From contig CM077645.1 of NCBI GenBank assembly GCA_039707465.1, positions 58,281,850 through 58,345,849 of the forward strand: a DNA stretch of 64,000 nt, read 5' to 3'. The notes under the pieces are model-generated. The model was not told where the DNA came from and ran no database searches. It worked only from the letters and a program-made list of their open reading frames with translations. The position numbers were made by a program, and so were the translations under genes. Shown in pieces: positions 10,263-21,597 of this stretch (within the stretch, counting starts at the first letter, position 1; the number at the start of each line of letters is the position of its first letter). The DNA is from Rhabdophis nuchalis. Its lineage: Eukaryota; Chordata; Lepidosauria; Squamata; Natricidae.

Positions 10263-11660
10263 CAAAGCCTTTCCTTACCTAACCATGGTAGAAACATGTC
10301 TCAGCAGCCTGTTTGCAGCTTGTATTCATGACATTGCTTCATCTAATCTTACCCTACACTTTAATCACCCAAATCATTCTTAACTATTCCAAGTTCAAAG
10401 CACTGTTTTCTACTTATCCCAATACAACTAGGCACTTTACTGATCACTATATTGCAATATCTTGCAATACAATAGTGCATTGATAAATGGTCTGCCAAAA
10501 ATATAATTTTTCCATTAATCATTAGGGAACCAAAACACTGGCTAGCCCTCACTTCTATATTTACATTCATGATAAATAGTCAGACTTCCTTAACTCTTCC
10601 TTCCCTAAAGAAAAAATAATTTCTTAAAGCCACTAGGTCAGCTTACCGTTGAATGAATCCAGTTTCAAGTCCTGAAAGCAGATCTGATCTGTATGAAAAT
10701 ATATTGTTCAAAAACAGCCGCAAAATCATAAACCTTAGTAATGATTAATCAATCTTTGAAATCTGTATGGCTTTTACTGTCACAATGGATTTTGTGTTTA
10801 GTGATAAGGTAAGATAAAATTGCATTATGTTTCTTTAAATAGTCCCTGATCCCTGCTTCAAACTTGATGTATATTCTACAGAGAAATAATTTCCATGTAC
10901 CACAACAGCAGAGTATAGATATCATTTAGAGCATTATTGTATAAATTTGCTTTTGCTCTAGTGCTGTGCAAAAACCTCTGCACTATTGACAATTTCTCTT
11001 CATTTTGAAGAGAAAAAGCTGTCTATCTATATATCTGTATTACACTGTGTATGTATGTGTGTGTGTATGTGTACAAGTTTAAGGGATGGTGAATTATATA
11101 TACCACACTGATAGGCTGTATAGTCCTGCAATGTCCCTGAGCATGAATGCCTGGATAGCTCCTAGGGCTAACTTACTATATAGCATCTAAAGTGTAAAGA
11201 CTCGTGATTTCTCATGAGATGGTTTTATCTCTATAGAATACGATTGGGCTACATAGATGTGCTTATTCCCGAGGAGGATGAAATCAGTTACATACTGCAT
11301 TCTGGTGATCAAAATAGTTCTGTGCCTTGTGTAAACATGATGTCAAGTCCCAAAACTGAGAATGACACATGGTGATTCTTCCAAGCTGAATTCTCTATTG
11401 ATTCCACACCTATAGACAGAATCTTGATAGACTAAACACTCGATTAACTGCATCTCATATCCTCTGAGAACTATTAATTAGGGGCTCTCCTCACACTCTT
11501 TCTCTCTTATGCCTCTAGAATGCACCTCCTTCCTCCTGGGAATCCAGCTTACTACATTTCATCACACAGGGTAGATAGCAAATAGTCTTTGTAATAGTGA
11601 ACAACTCAGAATTCACTTGATTTTAGTGAAAATGTTGAGACATAAAATGATAATTCCTCT
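10263..11660. other. Unannotated background
   Basis: No gene or repeat family recognised. A short TATG/TG-rich stretch lies at about 11035-11072. Confidence 0.5.
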
Positions 11661-11667
11661 TGTGCTG

Positions 11668-11711
<44 letters not shown>

Positions 11712-11742
11712 CCCCCCCTCTTTCTCACACACACACACAGAC
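11668..11742. repeat. (CT)n with C-run and (CA)n microsatellite
   Basis: About 40 bp of alternating CT, then ten C residues, a short tttctcac, and about 16 bp of alternating AC. The open frame 11606-11860 crossing it is an artefact. Confidence 0.85.
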
Positions 11743-11966
11743 AGACACCTAGATTATGATCATTCCACAATTTGGGATTGAAGTTAACATACTTGAACTT
11801 CACAATAAATGATGAACAAAATTGGGAACATTTTTGTTCAGTCAAGTTCCAACCAAACAAAAGTTTAGAAAAGTTGTTAGTATTCTGGTCATAAAAAAAT
11901 AAAGAATTTGGAACAGGACCTTGATTAGGACCACAATAAGGAGTGTGGTGATAATCTGGTAGCTAC

Positions 11967-13372
11967 TAGACCCGTGCCAGTCCGGCTTCCGGCCTGGTCA
12001 CAGCACCGAGACAGCATTGGTCGCGTTGGTTGATGATCTCTGGAGGGCACGGGATAGAGGTTGCTCCTCTATCCTAGTCCTATTAGACCTCTCAGCGGCT
12101 TTTGATACCATCGACCATGGTATCTTATTGCACCGATTGGGGGGATTGGGGCTGAGAGGTACCGTTCTGCGGTGGTTCTCGTCCTACCTCTCTGGTCGGT
12201 CGCAATGGGTGTTGGCAGGAGGGCAGAGGTCATCCCCGAGGCCCCTCATATGTGGGGTTCCTCAGGGGTCGGTCCTCTCGCCACTTCTGTTCAACACCTA
12301 CATGAAGCCGCTGGGCGAGATCATCCGTGGTTTTGGGGTGGAATACCATCTGTACGCTGACGACACCCAGCTGTACATATCCATCCCAAACCACCCCAAT
12401 GATGCCGTCGAGGTGCTGTCCCGGTGTTTGGAGGCCGTACGGGTCTGGATGGGTAGTAACAATCTCAAACTCAACCCGTCCAAGACCGAGTGGCTGTGGT
12501 TTCCAGCACCCCAGTTCAGCCAGATAAGTCCAACACTGGCCATTGGGGGCGAACAACTGGCCCCCGTGGAGAGGGCGCGCAACTTGGGCGTCCTCCTGGA
12601 TTCCCGGCTGTCCATGTGGCGGCCATGGCCAAAGGGGCATTTTATCAGGTACGCCTGATACGCCAGTTGCGCCCCTTAGTGGACCGGGGGGCCCTTCGCA
12701 CAGTCACTCAAGCGCTTGTGACATCCCGGCTGGATTACTGTAACGCTCTCTACATGGGGCTCCCCTTGAGGTGCACTAGAAGGCTACAGTTAGTACAGAA
12801 TGTGGCCGCGCGGGTGATTATGGGTGCCCCAAGGCAAGCCCACATAACACCTCTCCTGCGCGAGCTGCACTGGCTACCTGTGGCCTTCAAGGTGTTGACG
12901 ACCATCTTTAAATCGCTCCATGGCTCGGGGCCTAGCTATATACGAGACCGCCTCCTGCCCCATACATCCCTTTGTCCGATCCGCTCCCACAGAGAGGGTC
13001 TTTTCCGGGTGCCATCGGCTGGGCAATGTCGGTTGGCGACACCCAGGGGAAGGGCCTTCTCTGTGGCGGGCCCGGCCCTCTGGAACGACCTACCCCCGAC
13101 CTTCGCACTACCTTGGACCTCCGCCTCTTCCGCCAACGTCTTAAGACGTATTTATTCCAGCAAGCCGGCCTACCATAGCTCCCCGTTTCTGACTTTTTAT
13201 GTATAAATTGCAATTTGGCAGGGTTTTAAATGGTTTTTAACACGGGCTTAATAATTTAATATGTTTTAATGATGTATATTGTTTTTATTGTGGTTTTAAT
13301 AATGCCTGTGCGCCGCCCTGGGTACTAACAAGGAGAAGGGCGGATATAAATTCGATAAATAAATAAATAAAC
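11967..13372 (+). mobile_element. 5'-truncated CR1 LINE
   Basis: A CR1 retrotransposon cut off at its 5' end within the reverse transcriptase gene. It runs through the 3' UTR (gcgccgccctgggtac) to an AAAT tail at about 13352-13372. The homologous copies at 39740-41328 and 52027-53335 define the same end. 5' truncation is the usual outcome of incomplete target-primed reverse transcription. Confidence 0.9.
12017..13206 (+). pseudogene. CR1 ORF2 reverse transcriptase, frameshifted fragment
   Basis: The first frame (12017-12658) carries reverse-transcriptase blocks: [16 protein letters not shown] (first catalytic Asp), [13 protein letters not shown], and LYADDTQLY (the YADD catalytic box). The second frame (12490-13206) continues with the CR1 C-terminal region ([45 protein letters not shown]). 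The switch is explained by a 10-bp deletion at about 12612-12616, where two CCATG repeats present in the other copies have collapsed to one. The N-terminal endonuclease is missing because of the 5' truncation. Confidence 0.9.
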
Positions 13373-14096
13373 TACCCAACCCCAACCCCCAAAAAATCTC
13401 AAAATATTTGTAAATCTAAAAAAAACCCTACCATATTAGAAAAGTGATACAACTTTCTTTGACCCCCAGATGAAAAATAAATTACTTTATAATCTGTTGG
13501 GAGGAAAGCCTTCACTATAGTTCTTTCTTCAACAGAAATATTTATTTCTGAATAAAGCTGAAAATAACCCCTCAACAGAAAAACATTTCCTGCATGAGAA
13601 CCAACAAGCCAGCAAAGGCAAAGACAGAGGTCTGTATTCCTTTCAAAGAGTTGGCTCTGCATGGCCTAGTTCTACAGCACCATCTTCTGCCACTGGCAAA
13701 ACAGTTCAAGTCAAGATCTTCATGGAAGTCAAAAATCCAAAAGGTCATAAATTGAGGGATCCAGCCTAATTTAATGAGTATCTGTTGATGATACCAAACT
13801 GACTAGGAATTAGAGGAAATTTTTATTATTTGGAGAACAGCATTAGTATCAGCAGTAGTGCTCAATTGCAGCTTAAATATAGCTGACATTTTGCATATAT
13901 TTCCTGATTTATAAAGCCTAAGGTTATTCTTAATATTATGGGAAAGGAATAAAGTACTCAGATTACACACGGTTGTTCTAAAAGGACAATGTCCTTTGGA
14001 AGGAACAGTAATAAGTGGCTTGTCTTCAAATATCCCCCAAATCTCTTCCCATCAAATATTTTAGACATCTTTTATTTCTTTTAAAACTAAAATGGG
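13373..14096. other. Unannotated background
   Basis: No gene or repeat recognised between two CR1 copies. Confidence 0.5.
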
Positions 14097-14135
14097 GCAC
14101 GCAACCTGGGCGTCCTCCTTGATGCCCGGCTGTCC

Positions 14136-14681
14136 ATGGAAGATCAAGTGACAGCCGTGGCCAGGAGGGCGTTTTACCAGGTTCGCCTGGTCCGCCAGTT
14201 GCGTCCCCTATTGGATCGGGGTGCACTTTGCACAGTCACTCATGCCCTCGTGACATCCCGGCTGGACTATTGCAACTCTCTCTACATGGGGCTCCCCTTG
14301 AGGTGCACCCGAAGGCTTCAGCTAGTCCAGAATGCAGCCGCGCGGGCAGTTATGGGAGCCTCTAGGTTTTCCCATGTAACACCGCTCCTGCGCGAGCTGC
14401 ACTGGCTGCCTGTCGTCTTTTGGGTGCGCTTCAAGGTGTTAGTTACCATCTTTAAAGCGCTCCATGGCACGGGACCTAGCTATCTGCGGGATCCCATTCT
14501 GCCTCATACATCCCTGCGACCGATTCGCTCCCACAGAGAGGGACTTCTCCGGGTGCCGTCCACTAGGCTGTGCCAGCGGGCGACGTCCAGGGGAAGGGCC
14601 TTCTCTGTGGCGGGCCCAACCCTCTGGAACGACCTTCCCCCCGAAATCAGAATGACCTTCGCTCCTTCCGACAGCTTTTAA
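14136..14681 (+). pseudogene. CR1 ORF2 C-terminal fragment
   Basis: 181 aa matching the region after the reverse transcriptase in the other CR1 copies (YQVRLVRQLRPLLDRGAL, LDYCNSLYMGLPLRCTR, LLRELHWLPV, GRAFSVAGPTLWNDLPPEIR). The catalytic domain is absent. The frame closes early near SDSF compared with the expected end, so there is probably a small indel near the 3' end. Confidence 0.85.
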
Positions 14682-14806
14682 AAACTCATTTCTTCCGTTT
14701 GGCTGGCCTAGGGTAATTTTAATTAGTTATGGTGTTAAGGGGTTTTAGGGACAGTTTTTAGTTTTTATAGATGTTTTTAGCGCAGGATATGTTTAATTGT
14801 GTTTTT
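14400..14806 (+). repeat. Left copy of a long target-site duplication around L1
   Basis: 407 bp of CR1 sequence starting cactggctgcctgtcgtc and ending gtttaattgtgttttt. It recurs at 20500-20900 with about five substitutions and one 6-bp deletion. The two copies lie immediately beside the two ends of the L1, and each continues into a different half of the same CR1. That is the geometry of a target-site duplication. Confidence 0.85.
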
Positions 14807-14899
14807 TTTTAATTGAAATTTTTATAATATTTTACAATATTTCACCCAGTGCTATACAAGACAAAAGGAAGAGTTGGTTTCAAGTGTCTTCTGTTATCT

Positions 14900-17800
14900 T
14901 TAAGATCTCCAAAATCCACGTTCTCTAGGTACAGGCGTCAAGGCATCCAAAGTTCCAAGTGCATAGTCCACAAATGGCTTCCAAGTCTTCCAAAAGATAT
15001 CTTTTTTATAAACCCCCTCTCTGAATTTAATATCACACGTCATTTTATCATTTAAGGCTAATTTCCACATTTCACAGAACCATTCTTCTATTTTAATATT
15101 TACCTCTATTTTCCAATATCTTGCTATTACAATCCTACCCATTATAATCATAATTCTAATCAATTCTTTCTCATGTTTTGTTAACTCAGGTTCATTAATT
15201 ATCAATAACAATATATTTTCTGATCTCAATATTATTACTCTTTTCATCATTTCACCCATCATTTTTTCTAATTGCTGCCAAAACTTTTTAATTTTCACAC
15301 ATTTATACCACATATGTTCATAAGTTCCCACTTCCATATTACATCTCCAACATTTATCGCTCATTTTTTAATCTATCAATGATAATCTTAATGGGGTCCA
15401 ATACCATTTCCAAACAACCTTAAAATTATGCTCTTTAATCCTTATAGACAAAGTCCTCATGATTCGACTCTTCCAGTTCTCATTCCAATCCAAATCCAAT
15501 ATTTTAATCTTAAGGTCTTCCTCCCAGTTCCTTTTCATTACCATTTGTGGATTTCCATCAAAATTTATAATCTTATATATCTTACTAACGAGTCCTTTTA
15601 ACCCAATTTCATCCTTAATAATTTGAGATACTAAACTTTCAAATTTAGTTTTACTTCTATCTATTTTACATATTCCCTTTACTTTCATAGTCCATTTTTC
15701 TACCTGTATTTTTTCGAACCAATTCAACTCCAATTTTTGAATTACTTTTTTTTTTCTACTCTCAATTCCTAGAGCTCTTAACAAATTTACTATATTTCCT
15801 ATATTTTCATCCTCAATTACTTTATCCCGACTTATATTAGTTTTAATCGGCCAACTTTCAGTTGTCTTCCCCAAGAAAGCTATATCCGGGATCAATTTTT
15901 TAACAAATTTATTCCAAATTTTACTCAGCCCCTTTAACCAATAACTATTAATTGCCTTTGTTTTTGCTCTATCTAGAAACCATATAGACCCAAATCTCTT
16001 AATATCTTTTAGCTCCAGATCGCCCCAATGACCATCTCCACCTTTGAGTATTTTTATCACGGTTCGAATATTATACGCCCGATAATAATTAAGTAGATTG
16101 GGAATTCCCAATCCACCCTCTTTTTGATTTTGATACCACATTTTCTTCATTATTCTTGGTTTTTTCCCACCATTACAGAATTTATCCAATTTCTTCTGAT
16201 ATTCTTCTATATCTTTCTCTATCAAATTTAGTGGTAGCATCTCAAACAAAAAATTGAACTTTGGTAACAACATCATTTTACACATTGCAATTCTACCAAA
16301 CCAAGACAGCTTTATCTCTTTATACTTATCTATCTTTCTCTCTACTTTCTTCAACATCACCTCATAATTAATTTTTTTCAATTCTCTAACTTTAAGTGAA
16401 AGTGTTATCCCCAAATATTTCAATGTATTCTTAACTCTTATCCCAAATTGTTCTTGCATATTTTCCCACTCCTTACCATCTTTATTCATTAGTAGTTCAG
16501 ATTTTGACCAATTTACCTTTAAACCTGTCATTTCTTCAAATTCTATCAAATGTTTATTTATCCTCTTTAAATCTTTCTCTATATCTTTCAAAATAATCAA
16601 GGTATCATCCGCATACAAATTTATCTTATATCCCTTGTACCCTTCCAATCCTTCATCTTCTTCTATCAATTTAATCAAAACCTCCATAACTAACAAGAAT
16701 AATGTTGGGGACAAGGGACATCCCTGTCTCGTACCTGCTTCCAATTTAATCTCTCCCGTCATTGTTCCATTCACCTTTACCTTTGCACTACTTTTTTGAT
16801 ACAATTTTGAAATAACATGTATAAATTTATTACCAAAGCCTAATGCCTCAATAATTACCTTAATAGTATCCCATTGTACAGAATCAAAGGCTTTAAAAAT
16901 ATCTAACGATATTATACCTATTTCATCACCATTATTTTCAGCAACATCTATAATGTTCAATACTCTTCTAATTATATCACTCATATATCTACCTTTAACA
17001 AAACCTACTTGATTATAACTTATATATTTATCTATAAAACTATTTAATCTATTACTTATAATAGCTGTAAATATTTTTGCATCCTGGTTGATTAAAGAAA
17101 TGGGTCGGTAGGACTCGATCCTCTCAAGATCTTTATCAGGTTTAGGAATTATAGATATTACTGTCTTATTCCATGACATCGGGACTTCTCCACCATGTAA
17201 AATTCCATTAAATAGTTTTTGCAGTCTTGGTGTTATTAGTTCTTTAAATTCTTTATAAAATTCAGCAGGTAATCCATCTTCTCCTGGGGTCTTCCCTAGT
17301 TTTAACTCTTGTATTATTTCGTTGATCTCCTCCTGTGTTATATCTTTTTCCATCAAATCTTTATATGTTGGATCTATTTTTATAGCATATTTTCCAAGAT
17401 GATTCTTCAATTTTTCTAAATCGATTGGTTTCTTTAAATATAATTTTTGAAAAAAATTCCTAGCAATTTCACATTTCTCCAATCTCTTATAGCACCTTGT
17501 ACCTTTTTCATCTATCAGAGAACCAATTTCTCTCTTTTGAGTTTTATTTTTCGCCATCTTTGCCAATAACCTAGAATTTTTATTACTAAATTCAAAAAAG
17601 TCCCTATTTAAATACCTTAAATTTTTTTTAACTAATTCAATATCTTCTTCTATCAATTTAGTTTTTAATAAGTTCAATTCTTCCAAACATTTTTTATCTT
17701 TCGTAAGTGAGAATTGGTTATCCAATATCTTAATTTGTCTTGTATCCTGTTCTATTTTAGTTTTATATTCCCTATATTTTCTACTTGACAATTTAATACT

Positions 17801-18681
17801 TTCTCCCCTAAATATTGCTTTCATCGTATCCCAAACAATTTCAAATTTGACCTCTCCATTATCATTCAATCCCCAACTTTCTTCCATTTTTTGAATATCC
17901 ATATTTTATCCTCTTCCTTTTTATACAATTTTTCATCATATCTCCAACCTCTTTCCTTTTTCTCAAAGTTAAAATCTATTTCCATCGTAACTTCTGCATG
18001 GTCAGAATCCTTAAAAATTCCCACATCTACTTTATCTACATTATTCAACAAATCTTTAGAAACAAAAAAATAATCAATTCTTGAATAAGTATTATATACC
18101 TTAGAACAAAAGGTATACACCCTTTCAGAACCTTTCAACTCCCTCCAAACATCAACCACACTATTTCGAAGCATCCATTTGTTTAAAATTTCCCCTTTAT
18201 TTGTTTGTCTAAAGCGGGTAGGATTATTACTATCAATTCTATCCCTAATTAAATTAAAATCCCCCGCCACAATTACTTTCCCTACACTTTCTATTTCCAA
18301 AATCTTAGTAATTTTATCAAGAAATCCCTTTTGTTTTTTATTCGGTAGATATAAGTTAACCAATGTCACTTTTTGCTCATTAATATTCCCTATAATTATT
18401 AAATATCTTCCTTCTTCATCTCTAATTACTTGTTTTTTCTCAAAGTATACCCTATTTGATATCAATATCGCAACTCCTCTAGCTTTAGAAGTCCCAAAAG
18501 ATTTTTCATAGATCTGCATACCTTTAATATTCATTCTATTAAAATCCTCCGATTTTTGATGAGTTTCCTGCAAAAATAATATGTCAGGTGAGTCCCTTTT
18601 AATTTTAAGCTCCAATCTTTTTCTTTTTATATGATTGCCTGTACCCTTCACGTTCCATGTCATTATTTTTATAAACCGCAT
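14900..18681 (-). pseudogene. L1 ORF2: endonuclease and reverse transcriptase, one frameshift and one stop
   Basis: About 1,260 codons, a normal L1 ORF2 length. Residues 1-230 form the APE-type endonuclease: TWNVKG, LFLQETH, GDFNLI and SDHAEV hold the metal-binding and catalytic residues. The frame shifts by one base near 17890, just after KKEEDK. The second part (15368-17902) contains the reverse transcriptase: AEFYKEF, SYRPISLINQDAKIF, SLDIFKAFDSV, GTRQGCPLSPTLF and LYADDTLII (YADD). A TAA at 15368-15370 then separates the C-terminal segment (14900-15364), which has the Cys-rich motif CWRCNMEVGTYEHMWYKC in the same frame. Repairing these two lesions is not needed to identify it. The protein nicks target DNA and copies L1 RNA there. 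Confidence 0.93.
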
Positions 18682-18887
18682 TTAAACAGTAACTTTTTTA
18701 ATCCTGACCCCTCCTCTTCCTTTATGTGCACACCCAACACCAGACAAAAAAGACATACAAAAAACACAACAAAAACAAACTTAAGACACAACCACAACAA
18801 ATAACAATTAATCTTCACCCCCCACATCCTCATTCGAGTTACGCCTCCATATAAAGAGTGTGGGGGGGGAACGTGCCCATGGTCGGG

Positions 18888-19892
18888 TCATTTCTTTCGG
18901 GTTATTCTTGTTTTCCACTTTCTTCTAAGATCCTCCTCCTCAGCTGACGCTCTCTTAGATTCTTCACGAGTTTTCTTATGTTCGGACATTGCCGGAGAGA
19001 TTTCTTTCCGTTTTAAACTTTTAGGATGTCCACCGACTGCTCCTTTTTCCTCCAATGTTGGAGATTCCACTTGTATTCCACCCATCTTAAGCATATGATC
19101 TTTAATTTCTTCTAAATCCTCGTCTTTCTCAACCAGCCCGAGCTTCCGTATCAATGTTATGGCATCCGTTTCCGAAGTAATAGTTTGCATTCTCCCTTTG
19201 TAAAAGAATTTCAACTGTTGTAACGGTCTCCAATTGTACTTAATATCATTGTCTCTGAGGACTTTTGTAATTGGTTTTAAGAAAAATCTCCATTCCCTGT
19301 CTTCCCTAGAAATGTCTTGAAACACTTGAATTTCCTTCCCCTCAAATTTTGGGGGTTCTCCCAGTTCCCTTATTTTTCCCATAACTTCTAATTTATCTCC
19401 AAGGTTTTCAAATCTCACAAGGACATTTCTATTAGCTCCACCTTGTCTCTTATAACCAATTCTAAAAACACTTACTAAGTCCACTGCCGTGTATACAATT
19501 GACGCATCAAGTTCATTCAGCCATTTTAACATTCTTTGCTTCAAGTTATCCGCCCTCTCCTACGGAATCCCGCGAATAACAATATTATATTTTCTTGCTT
19601 CTTCTTCCAAAAGACTGATTCTCCTGTCTTGTTGCTGATTTTTCAAAAAAATCCCTTCAAACTTACGATCAGATTGTTCCTCATGAACAAAAATCTGTTT
19701 AATATCATCCTTTATAAAGTTAATTTCCATATTTTGCTTTTCAAAGTTAACATTCATGTTATTGACCTCTTCTTTAATATTTTGAACCTCCAATGTCAAA
19801 TTATCTAAACGATCAGTTACAACACTCAGTTTTTCCCCAATCGTATTCAATGCTCCTATAATCCGTTCAAATTCAGAAGGCTGTTGAGTCAT
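18888..19892 (-). pseudogene. L1 ORF1 RNA-binding protein, one internal stop
   Basis: 335 codons including one TAG at 19560-19562. The first part (110 aa) begins MTQQPSEFERI and is a heptad-rich coiled coil (about residues 10-100) used for trimer formation. It ends in YNIVIRGIP, the conserved start of the ORF1 RNA-recognition domain. After the TAG, the same frame continues ERADNLKQRM, then VFRIGYKRQGGANRNVLVRF and a basic C-terminal tail (KRKE, RKWKTRITRKK). ORF1p coats L1 RNA and acts as a nucleic-acid chaperone. Apart from the TAG the frame is uninterrupted. Confidence 0.9.
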
Positions 19893-20499
19893 CGTGTCAA
19901 ATCAGTAATCTCTTTTTTAAAAAAAAATTTTTTTTTAATTTAAACCTGCCAAGAGGGTCTTTAATGAAGAAAAAAAAGCAGAAACCCAATGAAAAATAGC
20001 TGAGACGGCTTTTAAAAACACCAAGAAGCCAAAATAAAAGTAAAAAGGCTGGAATCCAAACTCATAAAATACAAAGCCTGTATCTTTTTTTCTTTTTAGG
20101 CTTGCCAGAAGCTCTCGCTACATCCAGCATAAACAACCCACTTAAGTTCAACAGTTTGCAGTCCACATAACTCTTTCAATGTGTTTATGCCTTGTAGCAG
20201 ATAAAAGAAACTTACAAATCACAACGCTTGTCAAAGCAAAGGCAAGCTGCCAACGCCGCTTCGATCAAACCTTTGTTCTTTGTTCTCCACGGAGAAACGA
20301 AACTTTGAAATTCAAGCAGTCCGGTTTGATCTATCGGTGTAAAAATCAGTCAACACAGTCCTCTGCCTTTCCGACCCCGTTGTAAACAATCTCGGCTTCT
20401 AACGGTGCATTTAATCACTTTTAATCCACAGTTTATTAAAAAATAACAACCCTACGAAATGGAGGAATGTCCTCAGCTACTCGGCCATAAGCCACGCCC
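19893..20499 (-). promoter_or_regulatory. L1 5' UTR / internal promoter
   Basis: About 600 bp between the L1 5' end and ORF1. It starts gggcgtggcttatggccgag on the minus strand; atggcc lies where mammalian L1 has its YY1 site. That it drives transcription is inferred from L1 biology. Confidence 0.65.
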
Positions 20500-20900
20500 C
20501 ACTGGCTGCCTGTCGTCTTTTGGGTGCGCTTCAAGGTGTTAGTTACCATCTTTAAAGCGCTCCATGGCACGGGACCTAGCTATCTGCGGGATCACATTCT
20601 GCCTCATACATCCCTGCGACCGATTCACAGAGAGGGACTTCTCCGGGTGCCGTCCACTAGGCTGTGCCAGCGGGCAACGTCCAGGGGAAGGGCCTTCTCT
20701 GTGGCGGGCCCGACCCTCTGGAACGACCTTCCCCCCGAAATCAGAACGACCTTCTCTCCTTCCGACAGCTTTTAAAAACTCATTTCTTCCGTTTGGCTGG
20801 CCTAGGGTAATTTTAATTAGTTATGGTGTTAAGGGGTTTTAGGGACAGTTTTTAGTTTTTATAGATGTTTTTAGCGCAGGATATGTTTAATTGTGTTTTT
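20500..20900 (+). repeat. Right copy of a long target-site duplication around L1
   Basis: 401 bp, about 98-99% identical to 14400-14806 apart from one 6-bp deletion (near 20626). It directly abuts the L1 5' end at 20499. Confidence 0.85.
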
Positions 20901-20996
20901 AAATTTTGTACTCTGTTTGTATTTATTGTTTTTTAATTCTCCTGTGCCCCGCCTCGAGTCCCTCTGGGGAGAGAGAGCAGGTTATAAATAAAAAAA

Positions 20997-20997
<1 letters not shown>
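20500..20997 (+). mobile_element. CR1 LINE, 3' half, continuing the element at 14097
   Basis: It starts inside the CR1 coding region (cactggctgcc), repeats 401 bp of the left half, then runs through the 3' UTR (cctgtgccccgcctcgagtc, ggttataaat) into an ATT tail. The frame 20524-20775 encodes RFKVLVTIFKALHGTGPSY and GRAFSVAGPTLWNDLPPEIR, matching 14136-14681, with the 6-bp deletion removing two codons. Confidence 0.9.

Positions 20998-21064
<67 letters not shown>
20998..21064. repeat. (ATT)n microsatellite
   Basis: About 21 uninterrupted ATT units forming the tail of the CR1 just upstream. Confidence 0.95.
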
Positions 21065-21065
<1 letters not shown>

Positions 21066-21512
21066 AATAGTTACACTAAGCAAATAAACACAGTTTTAAT
21101 TGGATATTGCAATAAATCCATAATATTTGTAAAGTGCAATCACATACCACAAACTAATTATTCTAATTTCATTAAACCCAAAGAAACCATTTTGCCTCCT
21201 TTAGCACTTAACCAATGCAATCGATTTATACAGTAACTCCAGTGATTGAAGTGAGAGATTAACAGCAGTTACTAGTTCAAATGGTTTAAGACATCAGAAT
21301 ATTTTAGGAGCAGCAAAACACCTCAGTGAAATCATCTTGCCTTTTTCAACCTGTCTTAGTATCATTGCAATATCCTTTTTTTACCACATGAAGTGTTTCG
21401 AGTTCAAGTAAAAGCAGTAGTGACACCGAATCACTGATGGAGATGCAATACCCTTTAAGCTACACTATGTCAAAATTAAAACAGAAGTAGAACAAGCAAT
21501 AGTTATGTAAAG

Positions 21513-21589
21513 CAGGGGTCTTCAACCTTTGCAACTTTACGTCTGAAGGACTTCAGCTCCCAGAATTCTCCAGCCAGCAAAGGCCACTG
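21513..21589. mobile_element. 77-bp internally deleted hAT-like MITE
   Basis: Starts caggggtcttcaacc and ends aggccactg. Flanking 8-mers atgtaaag (21505-21512) and atctaaag (21590-21597) match at 7 of 8. The interior ttcagctcccagaattc is shared with the element at 24662. Confidence 0.6.
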
Positions 21590-21597
21590 ATCTAAAG

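Larger units (their letters stand above)
14097..14806 (+). mobile_element. CR1 LINE, 5' half, interrupted by L1
   Basis: A 5'-truncated CR1 of a different subfamily from that at 11967. It begins near gcacgcaacctgggcgtcc and breaks off at 14806, where the L1 begins. The element resumes at 20500 and reaches its true 3' end near 20997. Positions 14400-14806 are present again at 20500-20900. Confidence 0.9.
14807..20499 (-). mobile_element. Full-length L1 LINE
   Basis: A 5.7-kb L1 in reverse orientation with 5' UTR (19893-20499), ORF1 (18888-19892), a 206-bp spacer, ORF2 (14900-18681) and a short 3' UTR ending in a T-run on the plus strand (the poly-A side). The 5' end reads gggcgtggcttatggccgag on the minus strand, similar to the YY1-containing start of mammalian L1. 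Only three disabling changes are visible: one stop in ORF1, and one frameshift and one stop in ORF2. The insertion is therefore fairly recent but probably dead. At the unoccupied site the plus strand would read ttttt/aaa, the usual L1 endonuclease target. Confidence 0.93.

Noticed and set aside
14400..20900. Independent insertion of two CR1 copies on either side of the L1
   Set aside because: The left copy lacks a 3' end, the right copy lacks a 5' part, and their overlap abuts both L1 ends exactly. One interrupted CR1 with a duplicated target fits better.
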